DNA of 64,000 bases. It comes from Gimesia maris (GTDB lineage: Bacteria; Planctomycetota; Planctomycetia; Planctomycetales; Planctomycetaceae). The DNA is taken from NCBI RefSeq assembly GCF_008298035.1, contig NZ_CP042910.1, forward strand, positions 4,417,001-4,481,000. Reading direction: 5' to 3'. Below the pieces are notes generated by a model. The model saw nothing but the letters and a program-made list of their open reading frames with translations, ran no database searches and was not told the origin of the DNA. Position numbers and translations under genes: made by a program. Positions 28,499-36,866 of the stretch are shown one piece after another (position 1 is the first letter of the stretch; the number at the start of each line of letters is the position of its first letter).

Positions 28499-29170
28499 TC
28501 AGACCGCAGATGAATCATCTCCCCAGACTGTTTCACGGCATTCCGGATAATTAGCGCAGCCCCAGAACGATTGTCCTTTCTTCATCCCTTTAGATGCGAT
28601 TCTCTGAACCATGGGAATCTGACATTTAGGACAAAATCGCTCACCATTCAGAACCCTGGGAGTACGGGGCACCGTTTTCTTACTCTGCAGACTCGATCTA
28701 ATTATCTCTGACAGTTCTGAAACATTGTATCCTCTGGTGGCAGGCACATGTAAGATTGGTAAACCGGCAGCAGCAAAAACCTGATCGACAAACTGATCCC
28801 GTTCCTGCCTTTTTTTCTTTGCATGACTGGCATCATCTAATTCGATACCGAGAAGTGGTTGCATTGTTTTTGAATCACATAACAGAAAGTCGACATGCTT
28901 GCGATCAATTTTATTACGGTATCCCTGATTCTCGTTTGGCCTGGAAACAAAAAACACATCTGACAGATTGACCTTGCTGCAGACTGTATATTCACCCCGA
29001 ATGGATTGCAGCAGAACATGATAAAACGATAACTCTGCGGGTGAAAGAAAGTTATCCCTTAAATGAAAAGGCAGCGTTTTATCCGTTGGTATTCTTCCCA
29101 GGTCGATACCAACCAGTTTCAAAAGAACAGCTAAACAACCAACAGGTTCTGTCGTTTTTTTCTTTGACAT
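28499..29170 (-). CDS. DUF2726 nuclease-fold protein with C-terminal topoisomerase-type zinc ribbon
   Basis: A 223-residue cytoplasmic protein. Residues ~40-160 match DUF2726, a restriction-endonuclease-like fold; HVDFLLCD and LGIELDDASH carry the acidic residues expected at such an active site, followed by the typical RDQFVDQVFAAAGLPILHV. Residues ~178-215 are a four-Cys zinc ribbon of the topoisomerase I type (CPKC, then CANYPEC). This domain pairing is known in bacteria. A role in DNA processing or binding is inferred; no restriction-methylation partner is nearby. Confidence 0.85.
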   Translation of the reverse strand: MSKKKTTEPVGCLAVLLKLVGIDLGRIPTDKTLPFHLRDNFLSPAELSFYHVLLQSIRGEYTVCSKVNLSDVFFVSRPNENQGYRNKIDRKHVDFLLCDSKTMQPLLGIELDDASHAKKKRQERDQFVDQVFAAAGLPILHVPATRGYNVSELSEIIRSSLQSKKTVPRTPRVLNGERFCPKCQIPMVQRIASKGMKKGQSFWGCANYPECRETVWGDDSSAV

Positions 29171-29247
29171 TTGAGCACAATGATCTACAGGAAACTAGTC
29201 AATGCCGATAAGAGAAATCATTCGGTAAGTTCAGGTCACAGCCGTAA

Positions 29248-29257
29248 CCCCCCCCCC
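29248..29257. repeat. C10 homopolymer tract
   Basis: Ten consecutive C between the DUF1559 stop at 29293 and the start of the DUF2726 gene at 29170, i.e. about 78 bases upstream of the latter. It is the longest mononucleotide G/C run noticed in the window and could slip during replication. Confidence 0.7.
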
Positions 29258-29292
29258 AGTCGATACAAAAAACAAGTGTATCAATCTATTCA

Positions 29293-30282
29293 TCAGGGGA
29301 CAAAATTGGTTGTTTCTCTGCCATCGGCTGTTCCCAGTTCCAGGTAAACCCGAGAACTCATATTCTCGCTGAGAAAGTGCACGGAGCCATCTGCGAAACC
29401 AAAGTGAGCGCCCCCGGTGTGATCGCTGCCGGCAGACTGGTAGAAGTTGTTATTAAACCCACCTGCTGTTCCCCCCGAGATTCCGGTATCGAACATGTTT
29501 GCGACGCCACCCGCGGCCCAGCTGTCCTGACTGGTATTAGGCGCCGAAGGACCATGAAGTTTCTGTACTTCACCACTCATAATTGTGTTCGACGCGCCAT
29601 CATCGATATCACGAAGCGCCGTATCACTGTTCACGTAAAACATCCCCAGAAACCCCTGGCTCCCCCCACCAAATGTTCCAATTAACGAATCTGTCCTGTG
29701 TGTCAGATGGATGAGATCTCCATCGGCCCAGCCGTTTCCGCCTCCGATACAGACACCGTAATCAGAGCCTCCTTTGGCAAAACGATTGGAGGGGGGCGTA
29801 CTGGTCCCCGGATTTTCTCCAATCATAATTTTCTCATCTACTTTACGGACTTTATTCCGCCGCGTCGGGCAATAGAAAACGGGAATATCATTTTCGGCAG
29901 CAGACCGGTTCCCGATTACATTCGTACTAAAGTTCCATTGATTGTAGATGTTGGCCTGATCTACCAGGGGGAGAATCTGCACCATCCAGCTCGTGCCGTG
30001 CAGGCCGACCCCACTGGTATTTCCAGCGTCTCCCCAGACATTGTATGCAGAGGAAGTTGCCGTTGTTGCAATGGCCCCGGGAGGAAACACACCATGAATT
30101 TCATGATAATTGTGCAGCGCCAGGCTGATCTGTTTCATATTATTTTTGCAGGTGCTGCGTCGGGCAGCTTCCCGCGCCTGTTGCACCGCGGGTAACAGCA
30201 GTGCAATCAATATGGCGATAATGGCAATCACCACCAGCAACTCAATCAACGTAAACCCTGACTTTCTGTTCCGATAGCGCAT
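29293..30282 (-). CDS. DUF1559 prepilin-like protein
   Basis: DUF1559 protein of 329 residues. The ATG at 30282 (MRYRNRKSGFTLIELL) is chosen because AAAGGG lies 8 bases upstream and it places the prepilin motif at the N-terminus; the frame is open to 30354. It has the same length as the DUF1559 protein at 31096 and long shared segments (GLHGTSWM, NVIGNR, DIPVFYCPTRR, GGSDYGVCIG), so the two are tandem paralogs. C-terminal family segment: TGGAHFGFADGSVHFLSENM. Confidence 0.92.
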   Translation of the reverse strand: MRYRNRKSGFTLIELLVVIAIIAILIALLLPAVQQAREAARRSTCKNNMKQISLALHNYHEIHGVFPPGAIATTATSSAYNVWGDAGNTSGVGLHGTSWMVQILPLVDQANIYNQWNFSTNVIGNRSAAENDIPVFYCPTRRNKVRKVDEKIMIGENPGTSTPPSNRFAKGGSDYGVCIGGGNGWADGDLIHLTHRTDSLIGTFGGGSQGFLGMFYVNSDTALRDIDDGASNTIMSGEVQKLHGPSAPNTSQDSWAAGGVANMFDTGISGGTAGGFNNNFYQSAGSDHTGGAHFGFADGSVHFLSENMSSRVYLELGTADGRETTNFVP

Positions 30283-30436
30283 CAGAGAGCCCTTTATTAG
30301 ATAATAGAAATGAAGATAAAATGATATAAATAATCTAGAGCGAATCACATTCAATTATAGCTTCTCTCAAACTATTAACTCTGTCTTAATCGACCTGTAG
30401 ACGCCACAGTCAACCTGGGCACAGGCTAAATCAAAC

Positions 30437-30469
30437 CGCACTCTATAGCGGAAGCAGCCACAGAGTGCG
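30437..30469 (-). terminator. Probable terminator after lipoprotein gene
   Basis: On the minus strand the stem CGCACTCT / AGAGTGCG (8 bases, 17-base loop) is followed by GTTTGATTT. It lies about 35 bases after the stop of the lipoprotein gene at 30505. Confidence 0.55.
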
Positions 30470-30484
30470 ATCAATTAATTGATC
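30469..30484. repeat. 16-base perfect palindrome
   Basis: GATCAATTAATTGATC reads the same on both strands. It adjoins the terminator stem and could extend that hairpin or be a protein-binding site. Role unknown. Confidence 0.45.
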
Positions 30485-30504
30485 TCTGAATCACTGGTAC
30501 GACT

Positions 30505-30897
30505 CTATTTTGAAGTCAAATCGAAATTGAATTCATTTGCTCCGGGTTTCACATCTGCCGTCAACTCTGTCTCAGAGTTATATCTCTCCGGTATGACTTC
30601 TTTCTCATTGACCAACTTACTCACGACAACCTTATGAGGGCCTATTGCAGCTCCTTTTTCATCTCGAATGTAAACTAGATCATATTTTCCTTCGCTGTCT
30701 GTCATGGAAGAAGAAGCACGCACTTTTTCAGGCATGAAAGTCACACTGGCATCAGTCAGCGGGGCACCATCCAGAGTAATCTTACCAGTCACCTGTCCTA
30801 ATTCTGGTGGAGCGATGCCTCCTCCACCACACGCGGTGAGAAACACGATAAACAGGAAACAGATAACAGCCTTACAAAGCGCTCGCATTGGTTGCAT
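30505..30897 (-). CDS. Lipoprotein with carboxypeptidase-regulatory-like domain
   Basis: A 130-residue lipoprotein. The start at 30897 gives a normal signal (MQPMRALCKAVICFLFIVF) and lipobox LTAC with lipidated Cys23; AAGGA lies about 11 bases upstream. The mature domain is a carboxypeptidase-regulatory/transthyretin-like sandwich (VTGKITLDGAPLTDASVTFMP; SEGKYDLVY), ending NEFNFDLTSK, very like the NEADFELKSK end of the lipoprotein at 12648. It lies downstream of a DUF1559 gene with a hairpin in between, the same order as at 11550-13091. Confidence 0.88.
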   Translation of the reverse strand: MQPMRALCKAVICFLFIVFLTACGGGGIAPPELGQVTGKITLDGAPLTDASVTFMPEKVRASSSMTDSEGKYDLVYIRDEKGAAIGPHKVVVSKLVNEKEVIPERYNSETELTADVKPGANEFNFDLTSK

Positions 30898-30946
30898 ACT
30901 CAATGAATCCTTAGCTAAATAATACTGGTGGCATCCCCATATTCTC

Positions 30947-30983
30947 CAAAACACAGAGAACTCAATCAGCCCTCTGTGTTTTG
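30947..30983 (-). terminator. Terminator or attenuator between DUF1559 and lipoprotein genes
   Basis: A 12-base perfect stem CAAAACACAGAG / CTCTGTGTTTTG (30947-30958 with 30972-30983). On the minus strand the 3' arm ends in GTTTTG after the DUF1559 stop at 31096, and the lipoprotein start is 50 bases further on. It mirrors the hairpin at 12590-12630. Confidence 0.7.
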
Positions 30984-31095
30984 TGAATCTGCCCGGTACG
31001 ACGAAGACCCGTCACATTTTACTGGAGTATTTCTCGGACAATTACCGGCACTTCCAGTACTCCGGAGGCGCCGGGGAAAAGTGGTGAGAGGCTGG

Positions 31096-32085
31096 TTAGA
31101 ACTCGCCAACGACCGATCCCTGGTCGGCATTGCCCAGACGCTGGAACGTTGTTGCATCGATATTCTCGGAAATGAAACGAACTGCGCCATCTCCCATCCC
31201 AAAATGCGCACCTCCAGTATGATCACTGCCCGGTCCCTGGAAAAAATTCCCATTGATCCCCTTGCTCCCGGCATCGGTATCGAACAAGGTACTCACACCA
31301 CCGGCGGCCCAACCATCGTTACTCCGGGTCGTTGTCCAGCCACTGCTGGTTAATCGTTGCATTTCTCCAGTCATGATGGTGGTTGTCGTTCCATCTTTGA
31401 TATCCCGAATTTGAGTATCGCTGTTCGCGTAAAAAATACCCAGCTCACCACCACTCAAATACCCACTCCAATCGGAATCTAATAAATTATGTCCAGGCGA
31501 AGTATCTCCAAAGCCGTTTCCAGAACCAATACAGGCACCATAGTCAGTCCCACCCTTGGTAAAACCGTTGACTGGTGATGTTGCGGAAGGGTTTTCCCCC
31601 AGCTGAAGTCTCAGTTCGTTCTTGCGAATTTTGCTGCGTCGTGACGGACAGTAAAAACCGGGAATATCCACTTCCGCCTGCGTACGGTTTCCAATGACAT
31701 TGGTATTAAAATTCCATTTATTGTAAATGTTAGACTGATCGACAAACGGCAGGATCATGAGCATCCAGCTGGTGCCATGCAACCCAGTTCCCGTTGTGTT
31801 ACCAGCCTCAAGCCATGGTGTCCATTGGGTACTGGTACCTGATCCAGAAGCGATTGCTGTCACGATGGCACCGGGAGGAAATACCCGATGCGTTTCATGA
31901 TAATTATGTAAAGCCAACCCCATCTGCTTTAGATTGTTTTTGCAGGTACTTCTTCTGGCAGCTTCACGTGCCTGTTGTACGGCTGGTAACAGTAAAGCGA
32001 TCAAGATCGCGATGATGGCAATCACAACCAGTAACTCAATGAGGGTAAACCCCGCTTTGTTTCGACAACCTCTTTCGTTTTTCAT
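31096..32085 (-). CDS. DUF1559 prepilin-like protein
   Basis: DUF1559 protein of 329 residues starting at the ATG at 32085 (MKNERGCRNKAGFTLIELL), with GGAGTG upstream. The frame extends to 32151 but that would bury the prepilin motif. Prepilin cleavage is expected at AG|FTLIE. It is a paralog of the protein at 29293 and probably the first gene of a unit that also includes the lipoprotein at 30505. C-terminal family segment: TGGAHFGMGDGAVRFISENI. Confidence 0.93.
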   Translation of the reverse strand: MKNERGCRNKAGFTLIELLVVIAIIAILIALLLPAVQQAREAARRSTCKNNLKQMGLALHNYHETHRVFPPGAIVTAIASGSGTSTQWTPWLEAGNTTGTGLHGTSWMLMILPFVDQSNIYNKWNFNTNVIGNRTQAEVDIPGFYCPSRRSKIRKNELRLQLGENPSATSPVNGFTKGGTDYGACIGSGNGFGDTSPGHNLLDSDWSGYLSGGELGIFYANSDTQIRDIKDGTTTTIMTGEMQRLTSSGWTTTRSNDGWAAGGVSTLFDTDAGSKGINGNFFQGPGSDHTGGAHFGMGDGAVRFISENIDATTFQRLGNADQGSVVGEF

Positions 32086-32815
32086 ATTACACTCCGTAGG
32101 AATAGAAAAGAATAAAAAATGAAACATCATATCTGCCTGAATTACGGACAAATGTGTGATGCCAATGCCGATGGAAAAACCTTATGTCTGCGCTGGATTC
32201 CGCAAATTAAAACGAACTCACAATAATGATGGAAAATCAACAGTCCGAATGGCCTGAAATAGAGAACTTCCTGGAATTGAAAATTACAGAAGCCGGAATA
32301 TGTTCACTTATTTAAACAACCATTTTTTGATTTGTCAAAATAAATCGTGACAACAATTCTTAAACCATTACCAAATTTCAACTTAATAAACATAAATAAC
32401 TATTGATTCAGGATAATTTTCCCTCGAACAGTACTAAACACCTTTCAATAATCAGACGACGTAATACTCGAATATCAAAAAGTTTATGTTAATTTTGGAA
32501 GAGCAGCACTCGAGCACGTCGAATCTTTTGTTCACATATATTGTATTTCCGCAGAAACTTTCAAATTTTCTGCGCTGAAAGCAGCTGCAGAAATCGCTGT
32601 TGGATTCTTAAATGTCCATACCAGACACCGACCTGTTTCATGCATGAATAGATGCACTTATCAGGTTCTTAACTCCTCAACCTGCTTCGCGGGTTATAAT
32701 CGGGACGTTGATCATCCGTTGGACAACACCTAAAGTGAGTCTGAACAACTGATTAATTCAGTTATCTGGAATATTTGATTTCTGTTACCGCCACCCGGAA
32801 AAGGAACGCTTTATC
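32086..32815. other. Long AT-rich intergenic region
   Basis: About 730 bases between two divergent genes with no convincing reading frame. It must contain the promoters of the DUF1559 gene (minus) and the PQQ-propeller gene (plus). The only structure noted is a 12-base palindrome TTCATGCATGAA at 32637-32648. Its length and AT content are unusual for this window; a small RNA cannot be excluded or shown by eye. Confidence 0.5.
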
Positions 32816-34138
32816 ATGCTGACGCGTATACTCCCTGTTGTTACTGCTCTACTGCTCATTGGTTCGTCAACTGGTTTTTCGGAAGACTGGCCTCAATGGC
32901 TCGGGCCGGACCGTTCCAGTCAGTGGCAGGCGGATGGAATTGTCGATGTCTTTCCTGAATCCGGTTTGCAAGTGGAATGGCGCACTCCCGTGGGACTGGG
33001 CTACAGTGGCCCTGCCGTAGCCAACGACAGGGTGTATGTGATGGACTACCAGAAAAAGTCCGGGAAGGTTCAGAATAACCCGGGTGGTGCTTCCAGCCTG
33101 GAAGGCGCAGAACGCGTCCTCTGCCTGTCCGCTGATACGGGAAAGGTGATCTGGGAATATAAATACGATCGCCCTTACGAGATTTCGTATGCAGCGGGTC
33201 CACGCTGTACTCCCACGGTCGCAGATGGCAAGGTTTATGCCTTGGGAGCTGAAGGGAATCTGACCTGCCTGGACGCTGAAACTGGCAAGCTCATCTGGAA
33301 AAAAGACTTTCAGTCAGATTACCAGGCCAAAACTCCATTCTGGGGTCACGCTGCGAGCCCGCTCGTTGATGGCGATACGTTATACTGCCTGGTGGGCGGG
33401 AAAGATTCCATCGCCGTCGCTTTCAATAAAAATACCGGCGAAGAACTCTGGCGCTCACTGGATAATGCAGAAACCGGGTACTGCCCTCCGACCATGATCA
33501 CACATCAGGGCACGAAACAGCTGCTCATCTGGCATCCGGGATCGTTAAACTCATTGAATCCCAAAACCGGTCAAGTTTACTGGTCACTCCCCCTCCAACC
33601 CGGATATGGAATGTCGGTCACTGTCCCCCGGCAACAGGGAGATTATCTGTATGTCTCTGCCATTGGTGACGAAGCTGCCTGGATCAAACTATCGGGAAAC
33701 ACAAAACCTGCTGCGGAAGTTGTCTGGAAAGGAAAACCGCGATCCGCTCTGTTCTGCTGCAACAGCACTCCCTACATTGAAGGTGACACCGTGTATGGCA
33801 GCGATATTCAGTCGGGAGACTTTGTCGCCGTCAATCTGAAGGATGGCAGTCGTCGCTGGTCAACTAAAGAAGTCACGAACGCAGGCCGCCGTGATCGTCA
33901 TGCGACGGCTTTTATTGTGAAACACGACGAGCACTTTTTCCTGTTCACGGAAAAAGGGGATTTGATCCTCGCTGACCTCACCCCGGAAGGTTATAAAGAA
34001 ATCAGTCGTTTCCATGTCCTGGAACCAACAAACGAAGCCTTCGGCCGTTCCGTCGTCTGGAGCCACCCGGCGTTTGCCAACCAGTCGCTGTTCGCCCGCA
34101 ATGACAAGGAACTGGTTCGCGTCAATCTCAAGAAATAA
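32816..34138 (+). CDS. PQQ-like beta-propeller protein, exported
   Basis: A 440-residue secreted protein. The signal peptide ends near residue 22 and the mature protein begins with DWPQWLGPDRSSQW, a start typical of planctomycete outer-membrane-assembly-like (BamB/PQQ) propellers. Repeated blades are seen as VLCLSADTGKVIWEYK, LTCLDAETGKLIWKKD, AFNKNTGEELWRS and LNPKTGQVYWSL. No catalytic residues of quinoprotein dehydrogenases were noticed, so a scaffold or binding role is as likely as an enzymatic one. AAAGGAA lies about 12 bases before the ATG. It is a single-gene unit with a terminator. Confidence 0.9.
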   Translation: MLTRILPVVTALLLIGSSTGFSEDWPQWLGPDRSSQWQADGIVDVFPESGLQVEWRTPVGLGYSGPAVANDRVYVMDYQKKSGKVQNNPGGASSLEGAERVLCLSADTGKVIWEYKYDRPYEISYAAGPRCTPTVADGKVYALGAEGNLTCLDAETGKLIWKKDFQSDYQAKTPFWGHAASPLVDGDTLYCLVGGKDSIAVAFNKNTGEELWRSLDNAETGYCPPTMITHQGTKQLLIWHPGSLNSLNPKTGQVYWSLPLQPGYGMSVTVPRQQGDYLYVSAIGDEAAWIKLSGNTKPAAEVVWKGKPRSALFCCNSTPYIEGDTVYGSDIQSGDFVAVNLKDGSRRWSTKEVTNAGRRDRHATAFIVKHDEHFFLFTEKGDLILADLTPEGYKEISRFHVLEPTNEAFGRSVVWSHPAFANQSLFARNDKELVRVNLKK

Positions 34139-34156
34139 ACCGGATGCCGTGTACCT

Positions 34157-34193
34157 CCCTCTGGTCAGGCAGACACCATGACCAGAGGGTTTT
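34157..34193 (+). terminator. Intrinsic terminator after PQQ-propeller gene
   Basis: An 11-base perfect stem CCCTCTGGTCA / TGACCAGAGGG (34157-34167 with 34179-34189) is followed by TTTT. It separates the two convergent genes. Confidence 0.85.
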
Positions 34194-34217
34194 CGCGATC
34201 GGGTTTCAGTTAAAATC

Positions 34218-35357
34218 TTAGTCTGCCAGAATTTTGATGTCTGGTTTTACAGCTTCAGTCGTGACGGCAGATTCCAATGCGGGATAGAGTTCGGTATCGG
34301 GATAAAAAGCATACCAGGCAAACCACAGGGCATACATCCAGTTGAGCCCTGACTCTGCTTTTACCACGCGCAATGATTTTGCTTCGGGATGATAGGCCAG
34401 TGTGAATTTTTTGCCTTCAAGTTCCTCTTCCCACTCGGTCGCCTCCGTCAGATGTTGATAAGCGGTTACCGGATATGCCCGCTTCTGATCTCCCACCCAG
34501 ATCCCAAGCAGAGGTGTTTTTTTCGGAAGTCGGAGATCCTGTCTGTTGACCTCAAACATCAGGCTGTCATTGCTCAGGTATTCTTTGTAAGCCGTCGACT
34601 GATACTCAAATGGAAACCCGGTCTCCGGAGAAAGAACCTTTGTATCGGGGTAGCGCTGTTTCCAGTCTTGCCAGTCTGTCAATTCGACAGGCAGATGCAT
34701 CAGCGTTTCCTGTACCCGCGGACCACAGATAGCCTGAGACATCATTTGTGACCAGAGCCCATCCGTCTCCCCCGATCCGGTACGGTCATACAACAGCTGA
34801 TTACTGTTGAAAAGATAACCAGAGATCCCGAACTCAATCTTTCCGCCTGTTCCCTGGCCGTTATATACCGCCAGCGAATCACTCAAAGGGCAATAGGTCA
34901 CGATAAACGGAGTCTCTCCAATCTGGTCGTTCACCACTTCATGCCAATCCAGGATCTTCAGTGGGTAGGCCCGGGCTTCGCCTTCCAGACAGACTCCCGC
35001 CACGCGATCATGTGGTTTCATAAATGTGGCATCTTTGTTCTGGATAAAGTCAGGGGTTGTTAAAGCGGGAATACCATCTTTGGGAATCCGTGCATTGACA
35101 ATTTCGTGGTTCGGCAACATCAGGCCCTGCACATTGAACTCCGGTTTATTCGTCAACGCCGCCACCGGGCGATTATGCCAGAACGACAGAAAATAAACCT
35201 GATTGACCCACGCGTACCAGCCGGCAAATAACAGACCTGAAACAGCAATCAGCAGTAATGCTGGCTGTGATGGTTTATCACTGGCAGGAGCTGCCGGGAA
35301 AGAAGTATTTGACGGATCCTGAACCGTCACCTCCTCACTCAGATGAGAGGAATCCAT
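34218..35357 (-). CDS. DUF3179 domain membrane-anchored protein
   Basis: DUF3179 family, function unknown. The ATG at 35357 gives 379 residues; the frame continues to a TTG at 35414. An N-terminal cytoplasmic Ser/Pro-rich stretch is followed by one membrane helix (about 33-52), and the rest is exported. Conserved family features: ARAYPLKILDWHEVVND, FIVTYCPLSDSLAVYN with an invariant-looking Cys, LWSQMMSQAICG, and a second RAYPVTAY repeat. A last hydrophobic/aromatic stretch (WMYALWFAWYAFYPDTELY) is near the C-terminus. It stands alone between convergent and same-strand genes. Confidence 0.88.
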   Translation of the reverse strand: MDSSHLSEEVTVQDPSNTSFPAAPASDKPSQPALLLIAVSGLLFAGWYAWVNQVYFLSFWHNRPVAALTNKPEFNVQGLMLPNHEIVNARIPKDGIPALTTPDFIQNKDATFMKPHDRVAGVCLEGEARAYPLKILDWHEVVNDQIGETPFIVTYCPLSDSLAVYNGQGTGGKIEFGISGYLFNSNQLLYDRTGSGETDGLWSQMMSQAICGPRVQETLMHLPVELTDWQDWKQRYPDTKVLSPETGFPFEYQSTAYKEYLSNDSLMFEVNRQDLRLPKKTPLLGIWVGDQKRAYPVTAYQHLTEATEWEEELEGKKFTLAYHPEAKSLRVVKAESGLNWMYALWFAWYAFYPDTELYPALESAVTTEAVKPDIKILAD

Positions 35358-35668
35358 AACAGGCGCTTTCTTATGTAGATCGACTGCATATCTCGAGGCC
35401 CGACATACAATCAAATAAGCTCATTCAGAGTGAAAGTAGAAAAACGCAGCGAAGAACTTCGCAATAGAAACTTACTGAAGCCTAAACCATACAGAAATGC
35501 CATGAGTTTGGGTAAGGTTTTTTATTTTTTTTTGTGAAGAGTTCGTTTGGAAAGTTAACTTACCAGACTCAGAACAGCGGCCCATGAGTTGGTCAGACAG
35601 AAGCTCTGAACCGATAAAAAAGTCTCCCTGGTGCGCACCGACTGAGCCTCTAAAACCCGCTCGCCAGC
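35358..35668. other. Intergenic region upstream of DUF3179 gene
   Basis: About 310 bases between the sialidase stop and the DUF3179 start on the same strand. It has a T-rich run near 35518-35543 and no supported gene. Confidence 0.5.
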
Positions 35669-36766
35669 TTAATTCGATTCCCTCTCTGGTACTTTCCAGA
35701 CCGTCACTCCAAGGTGATATCCCACGTGTTGTGGTGACTCACTGGAATACCAGGCCGTCACGATTTCGCCGTTTTCCTTCTGGATACTGGATGGGTAACC
35801 GCAGTCCCCGCCATCCGCTGTGTGTGAGATCCGGATCGGTTCACTCCAGGTTTGCCCCTCATCGCTGCTGAGCTTCGCACTCACGCCCCGCCGCCCGTTG
35901 ACACGGATGCCATAGCTGAGCAGCAGGCGGCCATCTTTCAGCCGCGTCAGATGTCCGTTAATCTCATTGCGACCGGTCACCGGTTGCGGTTTCTGCCAGG
36001 TCACGCCATTATCATTGCTGCGAATCAGTTCCATTTTGTCGATGCGGGCTGCCGCCAGCCAGTTTTTTTCTCCCAGGTAAAACAGATCGGTTTCATTGTG
36101 CGCAGGACCAATCACAGAAACCACACTCCAGGTCCGTCCATCATCCTCACTCTTCAAGTGCGATGATTTCCAGCCTTTCGTTTTGGTGGACTGGCTGGGA
36201 TCTTTAAACTGGCCCTGGTAGCAGGAGACATGGAGCGCGCCATCAGAGCCGGCCCAGATGTCACCGAAAGGAATGTATTCCGACCAGCCCGCTTCTGCTG
36301 CCGGGAAGTCTTCCGATTTCGTCCAGCTGCGCCCCCCATCGCTCGACCGCAGCACCCAGCTGCGCAGAATCGCATCCCGAAAGACTGTCTGCTTGGGACG
36401 CTCCGGCTGTTTGAGATTACTCCAGCCGGAACAGAGTACAATCAGATCGCCATTCTTCGCCAGTCCCGTCGCATGATTCATCCGCACCGTATTCGGCTCA
36501 TGCTCTGTGACAGTGCTGCGTTTCTCCCAGTTCACTCCATCAGGGCTCGCCCAGCAGTCGATGTCTCCCTCCTGCTGTCCGTGGCTGGGCTGGTTGTGAA
36601 ACACTGCGATAATCGTTCCGTCAGGCAGCAGTGTCAGATTGGGCCAGGCACAGACGTTTTCCACAGCGACCACCTGTTTGAGAACATGCGGTTCTTCTGC
36701 GGACAGTTCTACAGGGCTTAAGGCAGCCAACACAACGACAACAATACACAACATGAAGATACGCAT
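35669..36766 (-). CDS. Sialidase-like (BNR/Asp-box) exported protein
   Basis: Secreted six-bladed propeller of the sialidase superfamily, 365 residues from the ATG at 36766, which has AGGTG just upstream and a signal peptide to about residue 23 (LSA|EE). Four Asp boxes are visible: SSDGGRSW, SEDDGRTW, SNDNGVTW and SSDEGQTW, plus a degenerate SPDGVNW. It would act on glycans outside the cytoplasm, but true sialidase activity needs an Arg triad that I cannot assign by eye. Many planctomycete relatives are annotated only as exo-alpha-sialidase. Confidence 0.87.
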   Translation of the reverse strand: MRIFMLCIVVVVLAALSPVELSAEEPHVLKQVVAVENVCAWPNLTLLPDGTIIAVFHNQPSHGQQEGDIDCWASPDGVNWEKRSTVTEHEPNTVRMNHATGLAKNGDLIVLCSGWSNLKQPERPKQTVFRDAILRSWVLRSSDGGRSWTKSEDFPAAEAGWSEYIPFGDIWAGSDGALHVSCYQGQFKDPSQSTKTKGWKSSHLKSEDDGRTWSVVSVIGPAHNETDLFYLGEKNWLAAARIDKMELIRSNDNGVTWQKPQPVTGRNEINGHLTRLKDGRLLLSYGIRVNGRRGVSAKLSSDEGQTWSEPIRISHTADGGDCGYPSSIQKENGEIVTAWYSSESPQHVGYHLGVTVWKVPERESN

Positions 36767-36866
36767 GATGACACCTGACAAGCTTTCCATGATCAGAAAC
36801 GGTACCGAAAAAGAACAATGAACGATTCATAATACAGAAAAGAATGATTTCGCGTCCATCTTTTTT

